Counted from the stretch's first letter, positions 16,951-25,302 are shown. The stretch is DNA of 64,000 nt from Kushneria pakistanensis (GCF_014652795.1 NZ_BMZM01000003.1:434001-498000); one strand, 5' to 3'. Made by a program: numbers and translations. The notes: a model not told the origin generated them from the letters alone.

Positions 16951-18471
16951 ATGCCTTCGTCTACTTACTCCAGGTCCGGATGTCTGTGTGCGCTGTTGCT
17001 GGGAGCAGTGTGGTTGCCTTCGACGCTCATCGCCGCACCTGCTGTGGCCGATCCTGCACCGGTTCCCCTGACCATGGCAGGCGAGGCGCGAGGGGAAACA
17101 GGACAGGTTGTTGTTCCTTCTCTGCCGGCGTTATACGCCCATGCCCGTGAATACGACGCCGAGCTGCAGCGCCAGTCGCTTGAAGCCGAGGCGTCAGGCC
17201 TTGAAACGTCGCGGGCAAGGGCCGGACTGCTGCCCACCGTGGACCTGACCTATTCGTATGGGTATACCGATAGTGACAACTACTACTCCCGTGGTGCCGA
17301 CTCCTGTGAGGAAAATCCTCGGACCGGTGAATTATTCGGGGGAGATGATTTTGCCGCGCGCTGTCGCGGTCATTCCACGGATAGCACCGCACAGCTACAG
17401 CTGACCCAGCCGCTTTTTTCCATGGAGCGCTGGCGAACGCTGGCACAGTCGCGAGAACAGGTGCAGGCCGCACAGCTCCAGCTGGCGATCGCCGAGCAGC
17501 AGCTGGCACTGGAGACTGCGGACGCCTACATGGCAGGGTTTTATAGCGCCCAGCAGCATCGCCTGCTGGAAGGCAAGCAGCGTGCGCTCGAACTCCAGGT
17601 CAAACAGGCCACGCGCGCCTATGAGCTGGGCATTGGTGATCGTATCGATCTGCTGGCGGCACGCTCCCGACTGGATCAGGCGCATGCCGAAATCGCCCTG
17701 GCCGGCAATGAATACGCTGACGCCCAGGCCCGGCTTGCCCGGCTGACCGGTGAGTCGCCGGACTTTACCCGCTTTTCGCTGCTGGAACTGGCGCAGGCGC
17801 AATGGCCCGAACCCGCCGCACTGGCCGGATTTGAGGACGGCATTGACGACAACGTACAGGTGCGTCTGGCTGATCAGCAGCTCAGAGTGGCTCAGGCCGT
17901 ACAGGCCGTCCGCCAGGGCAGTTATTACCCTGAAGTCTCGCTCAATCTTTCCTGGTCGGATCGCAACAGTGATGACCCCTACCGTGAAAGCGAGGATCGC
18001 TCGGCGGTGATCCAGGCGCGCATGAATCTGTATCGGGGTGGGGCGACCAGCGCCGAGGTGCGCCAGGCCGATCTGCGCCGCCAGGCCCAGAGCGCCGATG
18101 TCCATCAGCAAAAACGCCTGGCGCTGGAGGAACTGCGCCGTCGCCATCGCGGCATTCAGGGCAACCTGTCACGCCTTGAGGCGCTCTCCCAGGCGATCCG
18201 CTCCAGCGAGCTTTATCTGGAAGCCGCCGATCGCGGGGCGGCACTGGGGCTGCGTGATCTCGTGGATGTGCTGGATGCCCGCGCCACGCTTTACGATCAG
18301 CGTATCCAGTATGTCGATGCCTTTCGACAGCTGCTGCTCGACAGGCTTTATCTTCAGGCCGCTGCCGGGCGCCTCGGGACGCAGGACATGACCGACACGA
18401 TGGCGCTGATTGGACAGATCATCGGGCCGCCCCGTGATGATGTGCTGTCGGAAAGCCATGCGCCGTCGTAA
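16951..18471 (+). CDS. TolC-family outer-membrane channel of the type I system (PrtF-like)
   Basis: Outer-membrane/periplasmic tunnel protein of 506 residues. A Sec signal peptide is visible (hydrophobic stretch ending near APAVA, residues 29-33). The rest has the duplicated OEP architecture: LPALYAHAREYDAEL at the first repeat, long Gln/Ala-rich helices and a beta-strand region TVDLTYSYGYTDSDNYYSRG. It starts three bases after the adaptor stop, so the operon is complete. The strand segment near 100-130 has an inserted loop with two Cys (SCEEN and ARCRG), which is unusual for TolC proteins and might form a disulfide at the cell surface. Confidence 0.9.
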   Translation: MPSSTYSRSGCLCALLLGAVWLPSTLIAAPAVADPAPVPLTMAGEARGETGQVVVPSLPALYAHAREYDAELQRQSLEAEASGLETSRARAGLLPTVDLTYSYGYTDSDNYYSRGADSCEENPRTGELFGGDDFAARCRGHSTDSTAQLQLTQPLFSMERWRTLAQSREQVQAAQLQLAIAEQQLALETADAYMAGFYSAQQHRLLEGKQRALELQVKQATRAYELGIGDRIDLLAARSRLDQAHAEIALAGNEYADAQARLARLTGESPDFTRFSLLELAQAQWPEPAALAGFEDGIDDNVQVRLADQQLRVAQAVQAVRQGSYYPEVSLNLSWSDRNSDDPYRESEDRSAVIQARMNLYRGGATSAEVRQADLRRQAQSADVHQQKRLALEELRRRHRGIQGNLSRLEALSQAIRSSELYLEAADRGAALGLRDLVDVLDARATLYDQRIQYVDAFRQLLLDRLYLQAAAGRLGTQDMTDTMALIGQIIGPPRDDVLSESHAPS

Positions 18472-18538
18472 CGAACGGTTACGTATCATTTCCAATCGAT
18501 GCCATTTAAAACCTGAGTGTCACCTCAATGGAGGCAAA

Positions 18539-18578
18539 CCGTCATGGATAGCGGGCGAGCATGACGGTGCATTCTGAG
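18539..18578 (+). promoter_or_regulatory. Upstream element shared with the nuclease gene
   Basis: CCGTCATGGATAGCG (18539-18553) and TGCATTCTGAG (18568-18578) recur with one mismatch each upstream of the nuclease gene (23118-23132 and 23143-23153). Here the first block also forms a dyad with CATGACGG (18560-18567). CCGTCAT resembles a Pho half-site, and a GTGTCAC lies exactly 22 bases (two Pho periods) before it. Confidence 0.45.
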
Positions 18579-18695
18579 AGGCGATCAATGCCTGCAGAAG
18601 CTCGCGGGTACCGGGAAAATCATTTCATGGGTACCTGATCATCATGTCTGCGCCTGATGCGCGACAGGCATGCTTTATCCTCCAGGAGAATGACG

Positions 18696-20363
18696 ATGTT
18701 TGGCTACAGCAACGGCATGTTTGGCAGCACCGGCGCGATGTATGGCAGCAACGCAATGACACTGGGCAGCGCACCTTCTGCGATGTTCTCTCCCTTTCAG
18801 TCACTGTCACCGCTATCAAACCTGTGGTCCGGCAATGATACGCTCTGGGCGTCAGAGCCTGCGCTGGTACCGGCCTTTCTGGATGCCACAAAATCGATTC
18901 TGGATGGCTATAGTCAGGCGCTGGGCCAGTTGAGTGACGCCTTCCGTGACGTGCTGGCTGGCGGCAATGACAAGCCCGGCATGCCTTCTCCTGAAATGCC
19001 GGAGCCTGAAGCCCCTGCCAATGACGGCCTGGCACAGAACGTGATTCTGATGGTGCCGGACGGCTTTGGCACGGATTATTCCACCGCCTTTCGGACCTTC
19101 AAGGGCGGCGAGGAACTGCCGGCCTGGGAAGCAGAGAACATGCTGACCGGCGCCATCAAGACGCATTCTGCCAACTCATTGATTACCGATTCTGCAGCGG
19201 CGGGCACGGCCTTTGCCACGGGTCAGAAAACCGATAACGGCAGGATCTCCACTGCGCCGGACGGCCAGGACCTGGAGTCGATCGTGGATCTGGCCCAGGC
19301 GGCCGGCAAATCCACTGGCGTGGTCTCCACGTCGTCCGTGACCCATGCCACGCCTGCCGTGTTTGGTGCCAATGTGGATGATCGCAACGATGCCACGACC
19401 ATTGCCCAGCAGTTCATCGACAACGATCAGCTTGATGTGATGCTGGGTGGCGGTCTGCAGTACTTCACCTCTGAAGAGAACGGCGGCATGGCTGCCAGCG
19501 ACCTGCTGGTGCAGGCCGAGGCCCAGGGTTATACCTTCGTCGGCAACGCCACCGATCTGGAAAATGCCGAAGGCGATCGTCTGCTGGGGCTGTTCGCGGA
19601 TGATGCGATGGACACCAGCTACGGTGAAAGCGGTGATGACCAGCCGACACTTGCCCAGATGACCCAGACAGCGCTGGACACGCTGTCACAGAATGAAAAC
19701 GGCTTTTTCATGATGGTCGAAGGCAGCCAGATTGACTGGGCCGGACATGCCAACGATGCCGGCTGGGCCATGAACGATTCCCTGGCCTTTGAAGATGCGG
19801 TAAAAACTGCCCAGCAGTTCTCTGAGGAAAACCCGGACACGCTGATCGTGATCGCGCCGGATCATGAAACCGGTGGCATGTCAGCGCAGTCCACGCTGGA
19901 CAACAATGCCTCGATCTATCAGAGCTTCACTGGTACCTACGAGCAGATGTACGACGAGGCCAGCGAGCGTATCGATGTGGCCGGCATGAGCGGTAATGAC
20001 AGCGGTGTTGCCGAGATCATGCAGGACACCGTGGCCGAGATGACCGGCGGTGCCGTTGTGCTTACCGACGAAGAGCTCACGGCAGTACTGTCGGCCGACG
20101 ATGCGGATGCAGGCCTTGCTGCCCTGACGCAGACGCTCAACGAATACGGTGGCATGAGCTTCAGTTCCGACAACCACACGGCCGAAAACGTGCCGCTGTA
20201 TGCCTCCGGCCCGGGTTCTGACATCTTTGCCGGCCTTCTGGACAACACCGAAGTCGGTCAGGGACTGGCTGCGGCCATGGGTCTTGAGTTCTCCGATTTG
20301 CCCACCGTCGATGTCGTGGGTGTCGATACCCAGCTGCAGGGCAGCGAGCTGGCGGTCGCCTGA
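18696..20363 (+). CDS. Alkaline phosphatase (PhoA superfamily) without Sec signal, likely type I substrate
   Basis: A 555-residue phosphomonoesterase. The catalytic domain starts near residue 115: VILMVPDGFG (116-125, metal Asp), the nucleophile Ser166 in TDSAAAGTA (164-172), then GSQIDWAGHAND, IAPDHETGG and SSDNHTAENV. There is no signal peptide; instead the N-terminus has three tandem heptads beginning MFG/MFG/MYG, then a helix and a Pro/Glu linker (about 94-108). The tail GSELAVA is acidic then hydrophobic, as in many type I secretion signals, and no RTX repeats are seen. The ATG at 18696 has AGGAG seven bases away; the ATG at 18690 is too close to it. The gene follows the type I operon, so extracellular release of phosphate from organic esters is the probable role. 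Confidence 0.88.
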   Translation: MFGYSNGMFGSTGAMYGSNAMTLGSAPSAMFSPFQSLSPLSNLWSGNDTLWASEPALVPAFLDATKSILDGYSQALGQLSDAFRDVLAGGNDKPGMPSPEMPEPEAPANDGLAQNVILMVPDGFGTDYSTAFRTFKGGEELPAWEAENMLTGAIKTHSANSLITDSAAAGTAFATGQKTDNGRISTAPDGQDLESIVDLAQAAGKSTGVVSTSSVTHATPAVFGANVDDRNDATTIAQQFIDNDQLDVMLGGGLQYFTSEENGGMAASDLLVQAEAQGYTFVGNATDLENAEGDRLLGLFADDAMDTSYGESGDDQPTLAQMTQTALDTLSQNENGFFMMVEGSQIDWAGHANDAGWAMNDSLAFEDAVKTAQQFSEENPDTLIVIAPDHETGGMSAQSTLDNNASIYQSFTGTYEQMYDEASERIDVAGMSGNDSGVAEIMQDTVAEMTGGAVVLTDEELTAVLSADDADAGLAALTQTLNEYGGMSFSSDNHTAENVPLYASGPGSDIFAGLLDNTEVGQGLAAAMGLEFSDLPTVDVVGVDTQLQGSELAVA

Positions 20364-20453
20364 TCATCGATCAGTGATCCGAGTGGGGCACCGGTTCAGG
20401 AAAACGACAACGAAACGTGCGAGAGACGACAATAAAAAAGACCGCAACGCAAA

Positions 20454-20478
20454 GGGCGCCGTGATGGCGCCCTTTTTT
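20454..20478. terminator. Terminator between alkaline phosphatase and nuclease
   Basis: GGGCGCC/GGCGCCC stem (20454-20460 with 20466-20472), loop GTGAT, followed by six T. It lies between two convergent genes. Confidence 0.85.
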
Positions 20479-20504
20479 GTGGCTGTTGGTGTGGGCTTCA
20501 AGGC

Positions 20505-23060
20505 TCAGAAGCCGACGGCCTGCTGAGCATCAACGCTCGGGTCGATGCCGATGATGATCGGGTCGTGATCCGAAGCACGGAAGGGGCCGTCACCGTAGAG
20601 CGACTCGATCTGTTCGGTCGATTTGTACTCGGTGTTGTAGTCCAGCACGATCGGTTCATCGGCGTTGATATGCCAGGTGGTAACACCGGTGATCTGATCA
20701 CTCATCGATTCACTGGCCAGCGCGTGATCCAGCGAGCCCCACTGGCCGTTAAAGCTGTAGGAGTAGTCGTCATCCAGCAGCGTATAGCCCTCGTTTTGCA
20801 GGGTGGTGATGGGGTCTTCCATGGCGTAGCTGTTGAGATCACCGATGATCAGCACATCGCTGTCACCGCTGCCGGTGGGATCGGTCCCGATCCAGGCGGC
20901 CAGCTGTTCAGCGGCCTCGACCCGGGTCGGGTTGTTGTTGCCCTGGCCGTCACCGATGGCCTCCTCGCCGTTGATCACGCTGCCCTTGGACTTGAAGTGA
21001 TTGACCGCGATCGAGAAGGTTTCACCGCTGTCGTTGTCCGCAAAGGTCTGCAGCATGGGCGCCCGGTTGCCGGTGGCAAAGGCGCCGCTGGTGTTGATGG
21101 CCGCCTCACCTTCAGGGGTCACGCTGTCGCTCTGGTAGATCAGCCCTACGGCAATGGCGTCGCTGCCGGGGGAGACCACGTTGCCGTTCTCGTCGCGGGG
21201 GGTGATGTAATCCCACTGCGCCTGGCCCTGTGCGTTGAGCGCCTCGACCAGTCCGGCAATCGAGCTGTCTGCCCCATAGCCATCGTTGGCGACTTCCATC
21301 AGCCCGGCGATATCGGCACCGCTGTCATTGATGGCACTGACCAGCTTGTCCTGTTGCCGGGTCAGTTCCTGCTCGGTGTTGGCGCCGCGCGGGCTGTGCT
21401 CGGTACCTTCAGGCGTGGTGATCTGATGGCCTGGTTGGTCCAGCGTTTCGAAGTAATTCAGCACGTTGAAGGAGGCCACCTTGAGCGGGGCATCATTCAG
21501 TGCCTGAGCATCGGGCTGATCGGGGCGCGGGTTGGCAGGCTGGAAGTCGAGCCCCTGGTCGCTCTGGATGCGCCATTGCTGGTGGGCAAAATCGAGCACA
21601 CCGGTGGCGTTTGCCAGCGTGTCGCCGCCGCGCAGGGTGTTGTCTGCCGAGAGCGGCTCGCCACCGCGGCCGAACAGGATTTCTTCCGGGTTCTGCGCGT
21701 TGCTGGCGTCATCGAGGATGATCGAGCGGCTTTCGATCTGGTCCAGCCACTGCTGATAGCCGGCCTGATCCGGCGCGTTGATCTCTGTGTACTGCTCAAG
21801 GCGCCCGCCGCTTGAGAGGGTGACCGTGCCGTAACGACCCAGCTCATAGGTGTCGGTGACCGTCAGCGGGGTGCCGTCTTCGCCCGTGATGCTCACGAGC
21901 ATGCTCTCGCGGGCGGAAAGCGTCGACTTGTCCTCGATGGGCAGGTCCAGTTCGGTGATCGTGGGCAGCGGCTGATCCCGGGCGGTGACGTCCAGTGATC
22001 TCACATCGGTCAGCTCGGTCTTGCCCTGGTACTGCTCGACCGTGCCGGTCAGACGGACCCGGTCGCCCACGGTAAAATCGGCCACGTTGCTGTCATCGGG
22101 CAGGTAGACAAAGATCCCCTCGGAAGTCGTCTTGTCACCGTCACGGTCGGCGTCTTCCTCCTGCAGGAAAAAGCCGTTCAGGCCGTTGCGAGCGTCCAGC
22201 GTCACGATGGCCTCGACGCTGACTTCGTCACCCACGCGCTCGCTGCTCATGCCGCTGCCCTGAATCGTGGAAATCAGCTCTACGGGCGGTAGATCCATGT
22301 TGTCTCCGTCATTGTTTGGCACGCCATTGTCCGGTGAATCATCGCCCGGGACCTCGTTGTCAGATGCATCACCCGGGGCGTCCCCATTGCCCAGCCCGTC
22401 GAAGGTGTCCTGCGGGTATTCCTGCCACTGGGACGCCTCGAAGCGGTCATTGCCCTCGGTAATGCTTTCATCACGGCGCAGGGTGACATCGCGGGCAAAG
22501 TACGCGTCATCGCCAATGGTGCCGACGATATCCTGCGTCTCGCCCTCGGCGTTGGTCAAAACGATGGCATCGTTGCCGTTGTAGTTGATGACGCTGCTGG
22601 TGGCATCGCTGCGGTCCAGCATGGCCTGATCGGCCTGGGCGTTGGCCAGCACCAGCGTATCTCCGGGGGCCAGGTTGCTATACCGGGCCAGATCCAGTGT
22701 CGCGTTGGCTTCGGTGTTGCCATTGGAATAGAGCGACAGCGTAAAGCCTTCCAGCGAGAGGTCGCTACCGCCGCGGTTGGTCAGCTCGATCGCCTTGTTG
22801 TAGCCACTGCCTTCGACGTATTCGGTGATCAGCAGTGATCCCGGCGTCGCCGGCGTTTCCGTGGCGGGCGGCTGGGCAGGCGTTGCTGGAAAAAGCCTGT
22901 CGTTGATGCTGTCGAGCAGGCTGTCAAGACGTGTGCGCAGTGACTCGAAGGGTGAGCGCCACTGCTCGGTCCAGTGGGTAACGAGCCCAGGGCCGTGGTT
23001 GAGCTGCTGGGCGTCCTGATGAAAACTCCAGGGCGAGGGGAGACGAGAGAACAATGACAT
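20505..23060 (-). CDS. Large extracellular nuclease: lamin-tail, OB and EEP nuclease domains
   Basis: An 851-residue protein of the ExeM/NucH type that should cut DNA outside the cell. Order of parts: amphipathic helix and Pro/Thr linker (about 30-73), lamin-tail domain (about 73-190, beginning LLITEYVEGSG), acidic Asp/Asn/Pro linker, an OB-like region (VSVEAIVTL to the YQGKTELTDV stretch), then an endonuclease/exonuclease/phosphatase domain with ASFNVLNYF, GLMEVANDG, IIGDLNSYAMEDP, SLDHALAS and ASDHDPIIIGI, all catalytic landmarks. No Sec signal is present, and the C-terminus ends DAQQAVGF with hydrophobic residues. AAGGA lies eight bases before the ATG. Together with the convergent alkaline phosphatase and the type I operon it suggests DNA-phosphate scavenging. 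Related ExeM proteins usually carry a Sec signal, so its loss is notable. Confidence 0.88.
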   Translation of the reverse strand: MSLFSRLPSPWSFHQDAQQLNHGPGLVTHWTEQWRSPFESLRTRLDSLLDSINDRLFPATPAQPPATETPATPGSLLITEYVEGSGYNKAIELTNRGGSDLSLEGFTLSLYSNGNTEANATLDLARYSNLAPGDTLVLANAQADQAMLDRSDATSSVINYNGNDAIVLTNAEGETQDIVGTIGDDAYFARDVTLRRDESITEGNDRFEASQWQEYPQDTFDGLGNGDAPGDASDNEVPGDDSPDNGVPNNDGDNMDLPPVELISTIQGSGMSSERVGDEVSVEAIVTLDARNGLNGFFLQEEDADRDGDKTTSEGIFVYLPDDSNVADFTVGDRVRLTGTVEQYQGKTELTDVRSLDVTARDQPLPTITELDLPIEDKSTLSARESMLVSITGEDGTPLTVTDTYELGRYGTVTLSSGGRLEQYTEINAPDQAGYQQWLDQIESRSIILDDASNAQNPEEILFGRGGEPLSADNTLRGGDTLANATGVLDFAHQQWRIQSDQGLDFQPANPRPDQPDAQALNDAPLKVASFNVLNYFETLDQPGHQITTPEGTEHSPRGANTEQELTRQQDKLVSAINDSGADIAGLMEVANDGYGADSSIAGLVEALNAQGQAQWDYITPRDENGNVVSPGSDAIAVGLIYQSDSVTPEGEAAINTSGAFATGNRAPMLQTFADNDSGETFSIAVNHFKSKGSVINGEEAIGDGQGNNNPTRVEAAEQLAAWIGTDPTGSGDSDVLIIGDLNSYAMEDPITTLQNEGYTLLDDDYSYSFNGQWGSLDHALASESMSDQITGVTTWHINADEPIVLDYNTEYKSTEQIESLYGDGPFRASDHDPIIIGIDPSVDAQQAVGF

Positions 23061-23087
23061 GGGGGCGTCCTTGCAGGAAGTTGTTGG

Positions 23088-23153
23088 TTGTCATGGCCCG
23101 GGCTGTCATCAATGGGACCGTCATGAATAGCGCCAGGCACCCTGCATCCTGAG
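23088..23153 (-). promoter_or_regulatory. Repeat-rich upstream region of the nuclease gene
   Basis: Three YYGTCAT heptamers, TTGTCAT (23088), CTGTCAT (23103) and CCGTCAT (23118), recur at an exact 15-base period on the + strand. The last opens the element shared with the alkaline phosphatase upstream region (23118-23132 plus TGCATCCTGAG at 23143-23153). The heptamers look like Pho half-sites but lack the 11-base period and point away from the gene. Confidence 0.45.
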
Positions 23154-23191
23154 CGGTTGTTGTTGCAGCCCGGTGAAGCGGACATTGCAGC

Positions 23192-24961
23192 TCAAACTTT
23201 CAGCCTGGTCCTCGGCCCCTGGTCCTCATTGATCAGCCAGCAGCTGCGATAGGGTTTGAGCACAGGAGATTCGGCGTCGGGATCAATGCGCCCGAGAAGG
23301 TCACGCCAGTGATGGTTGGCGTAAGCTTCGGGAAGATGCAGCGGATGGGGCTTGTCGGTCACGTTGTGCACGGCCAGCAGGCGTCGGCCGTCAGGCAGCG
23401 GGCCGCGCAGGAAGGCAAAAAAGTGTGGCCCCAGGTCAATGATCTTCTGCGGCGTGTCCGGATGAAAGCAGGGCTCCTCACGACGGACCTTCAGGCGCGC
23501 CGTCAATGCCTCGAACACGATATGGGTCGGTGTGCTGTAGGCCTCCAGCAGTAAATCAAGCGCCTCGCGTTGCCAGCGCTTGCGGTTGATGGCGCGCAGT
23601 CGACCGGTGCGGGTGACGCCTTCATGGTCATTGAGCGTGGCCAGCAGGCTGTGAATATAAACGGCCGGAATGCCCTGCAGGCCCAGCATGATGGTTTGCG
23701 AGCAGATAAAACGGGCGATCTGCCACGCGTCGGCGCCACGTCGTGTCCCCTGGAGGGCATCAAAGTAGGTGATGTTGATCTCGTAGGGCGAGTCCTGGCC
23801 ATCCGGGTCGGTCTTCATGCTGATAAAGCCGCCGAAACGCTGCATCAGCTCCAGCAGGGCGTCGATATCATGACGTGGCAGCAGTCCTTCGAGCGCCCGG
23901 ACACCAACGCCGTCGTGGCTGGCGGTAAAGTTGAGGTAGGTGCAGCCGGTCGGCAACGGGGGCAGGGTGGCGGCCCATTCGGTCAGGGCTCGGGCATCGC
24001 CCGTGGTCAGGGTATGCAGCAACAGCGGCGGCAGGGTGAACTGATAGATGATGTGGGCTTCATCACCGGCTCCGAAGTAGCTCAGATTTTCATGATGCGG
24101 CACGTTGGTTTCGGTCAAAAGCAGTGCCCCGGGCGCCACGTGTTCCATGACGGCGCGCAACAGTCGCACAATGGCATGGGTCTGAGGCAGGTGAATGCAG
24201 CTCGTGCCCAGTGTCTTCCACAGGTAGGCGATGGCATCAAGTCGAATCAGACGCGCGCCCTGGCTCAGGTAGTACAGCAGCACGCCGACCATCTCGATCA
24301 GGACATCGGGGTTGGCAAAGTTGAGATCGATCTGATCCTCGGAGAAGGTCGCCCAGACATGGCGCATGCCGCGCCGCGTCGATACCGGGGTCAAAAGCGG
24401 TGTATTGCGCGGGCGGGTGACGCTGCGCACGTCGGTCTGCTCGGGCAGCTCGATAAAGTAGTCTCGCCCCGGCGGCGTGTCGGCGAGATAGTCGATAAAC
24501 CACAGCGATTCCCGCGAGACATGGTTGATGACCAGGTCAAACATCAGGTTAAAGCGCCCGGCCAGGTGGCGCACCTGTGGCCAGTCGCCGACGCTGGGGC
24601 TGACCCTGCGGTAATGGATGACCGAGAAGCCGTCATCACTGCTCCAGGTGAAAAAGGGCAGGATATGGACGGCACTGAAGGTACCCTCGAGATGCTCGCG
24701 CATGAAGCACTCCAGCACTTCCAGCGGGACGCTGTCCTCGCCTTCGATGATGCTGTCGCCATAGGTGATCATCATCTGGGTCTGCTCGCTCCATAGCGGG
24801 CGTGGCTCGCAAGTGACCCCTTGCTGATGCTGGGTGATCAGCGCTTCCAGGCGTTGCAGAATGTCAGGGGCGTGTTCGCCGTAGACAAGGTTCAGTTCGA
24901 CACGGGCACGGGCGAGGAAATCACTGCGGGAAAGCGGTATGGCAGGAGAGGCGGCAGACAT
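23192..24961 (-). CDS. GH13_18-like sugar phosphorylase (sucrose or glucosylglycerate phosphorylase)
   Basis: Cytoplasmic 589-residue glycoside phosphorylase. The alpha-amylase-fold motifs are DLVINHVS (142-149), nucleophile Asp242 in IRLDAIAYLW, acid/base Glu284 in LLTETNVPHH, and TASHDGVGVR (346-355). The subfamily includes sucrose phosphorylase, glucosylglycerate phosphorylase (E. coli YcjM) and sucrose-6-phosphate phosphorylase; which sugar is used here cannot be read directly. Because a glucosylglycerate synthesis pair lies 10 kb away and no sucrose genes are visible, phosphorolysis of glucosylglycerate to glucose-1-phosphate and glycerate is a reasonable guess. A GGAG lies eight bases before the ATG. 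The gene lies upstream of the nuclease gene on the same strand with a 131-base gap. Confidence 0.85.
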   Translation of the reverse strand: MSAASPAIPLSRSDFLARARVELNLVYGEHAPDILQRLEALITQHQQGVTCEPRPLWSEQTQMMITYGDSIIEGEDSVPLEVLECFMREHLEGTFSAVHILPFFTWSSDDGFSVIHYRRVSPSVGDWPQVRHLAGRFNLMFDLVINHVSRESLWFIDYLADTPPGRDYFIELPEQTDVRSVTRPRNTPLLTPVSTRRGMRHVWATFSEDQIDLNFANPDVLIEMVGVLLYYLSQGARLIRLDAIAYLWKTLGTSCIHLPQTHAIVRLLRAVMEHVAPGALLLTETNVPHHENLSYFGAGDEAHIIYQFTLPPLLLHTLTTGDARALTEWAATLPPLPTGCTYLNFTASHDGVGVRALEGLLPRHDIDALLELMQRFGGFISMKTDPDGQDSPYEINITYFDALQGTRRGADAWQIARFICSQTIMLGLQGIPAVYIHSLLATLNDHEGVTRTGRLRAINRKRWQREALDLLLEAYSTPTHIVFEALTARLKVRREEPCFHPDTPQKIIDLGPHFFAFLRGPLPDGRRLLAVHNVTDKPHPLHLPEAYANHHWRDLLGRIDPDAESPVLKPYRSCWLINEDQGPRTRLKV

Positions 24962-25031
24962 GGCAGGGCTCCGTCTTATATTGTTGTCATGTTCTTATCA
25001 AAGCCCCTGGTGCATGGAAATTCAAACGGTA

Positions 25032-25066
25032 TTGAGCCTGAAAAAACCTTAAGGATTAATTATAAG
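25032..25066 (+). promoter_or_regulatory. Possible sigma-70 promoter for the TerC gene
   Basis: TTGAGC (25032-25037) is followed after 17 bases by ATTAAT (25055-25060), with TATAAG right after it. It lies about 45 bases before the riboswitch, which would place the riboswitch at the start of the transcript. Confidence 0.3.
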
Positions 25067-25104
25067 CTTGCACTGATGTAAAACCTGGCTGACACTTGCC
25101 GCTG

Positions 25105-25294
25105 TCAAGGAGGGGAGTATTCCCTGCAGGGCGTAGTGCTTGTGATCAAGCCTGCGTTTTTCTACAGCGGTGTCGTCATCACGGTATTCTGTCGCCAGAC
25201 AGTTGCCCGGTGCCGCTGGTCCAGAGGGGTTGCCACAAAAGATGCTGGCAAACGTTGGGCGGAAGAGACCTCCGGTAAATCATCTTTGCCGGAG
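25105..25294 (+). promoter_or_regulatory. yybP-ykoY-like (Mn2+) riboswitch before terC/alx
   Basis: The 341-base gap before the TerC gene is mostly this structured leader. It opens with the conserved GGGGAGTA (25112-25119) and closes with a GGCGGAAGAGACCTCCGG-type segment (about 25258-25275), the two parts that form the Mn2+ pocket of the yybP-ykoY class; a GTCGTCATCACGG segment lies between. CTCCGG (25270-25275) can pair with CCGGAG (25289-25294), and this hides the Shine-Dalgarno GGAG (25291-25294), suggesting translational control with ligand binding freeing the site. E. coli alx, the same gene family, has this element. The match is by eye; a covariance search was not possible. Confidence 0.75.
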
Positions 25295-25302
25295 AACCAG
25301 GT

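Noticed and set aside
20565-21815. A 416-codon frame on the + strand opposite the nuclease
   Set aside because: Antisense to the conserved nuclease catalytic domain; composition is that of a shadow frame.
18696-23060. RTX calcium repeats in the two exoenzymes
   Set aside because: Searched by eye for GGxGxDxxx and found none; the enzymes can only be proposed as RTX-less substrates.
23570-24796. A 408-codon open frame on the + strand over the sugar phosphorylase gene
   Set aside because: Shadow of the conserved GH13 gene; the translated product has no domain and no ribosome-binding site.
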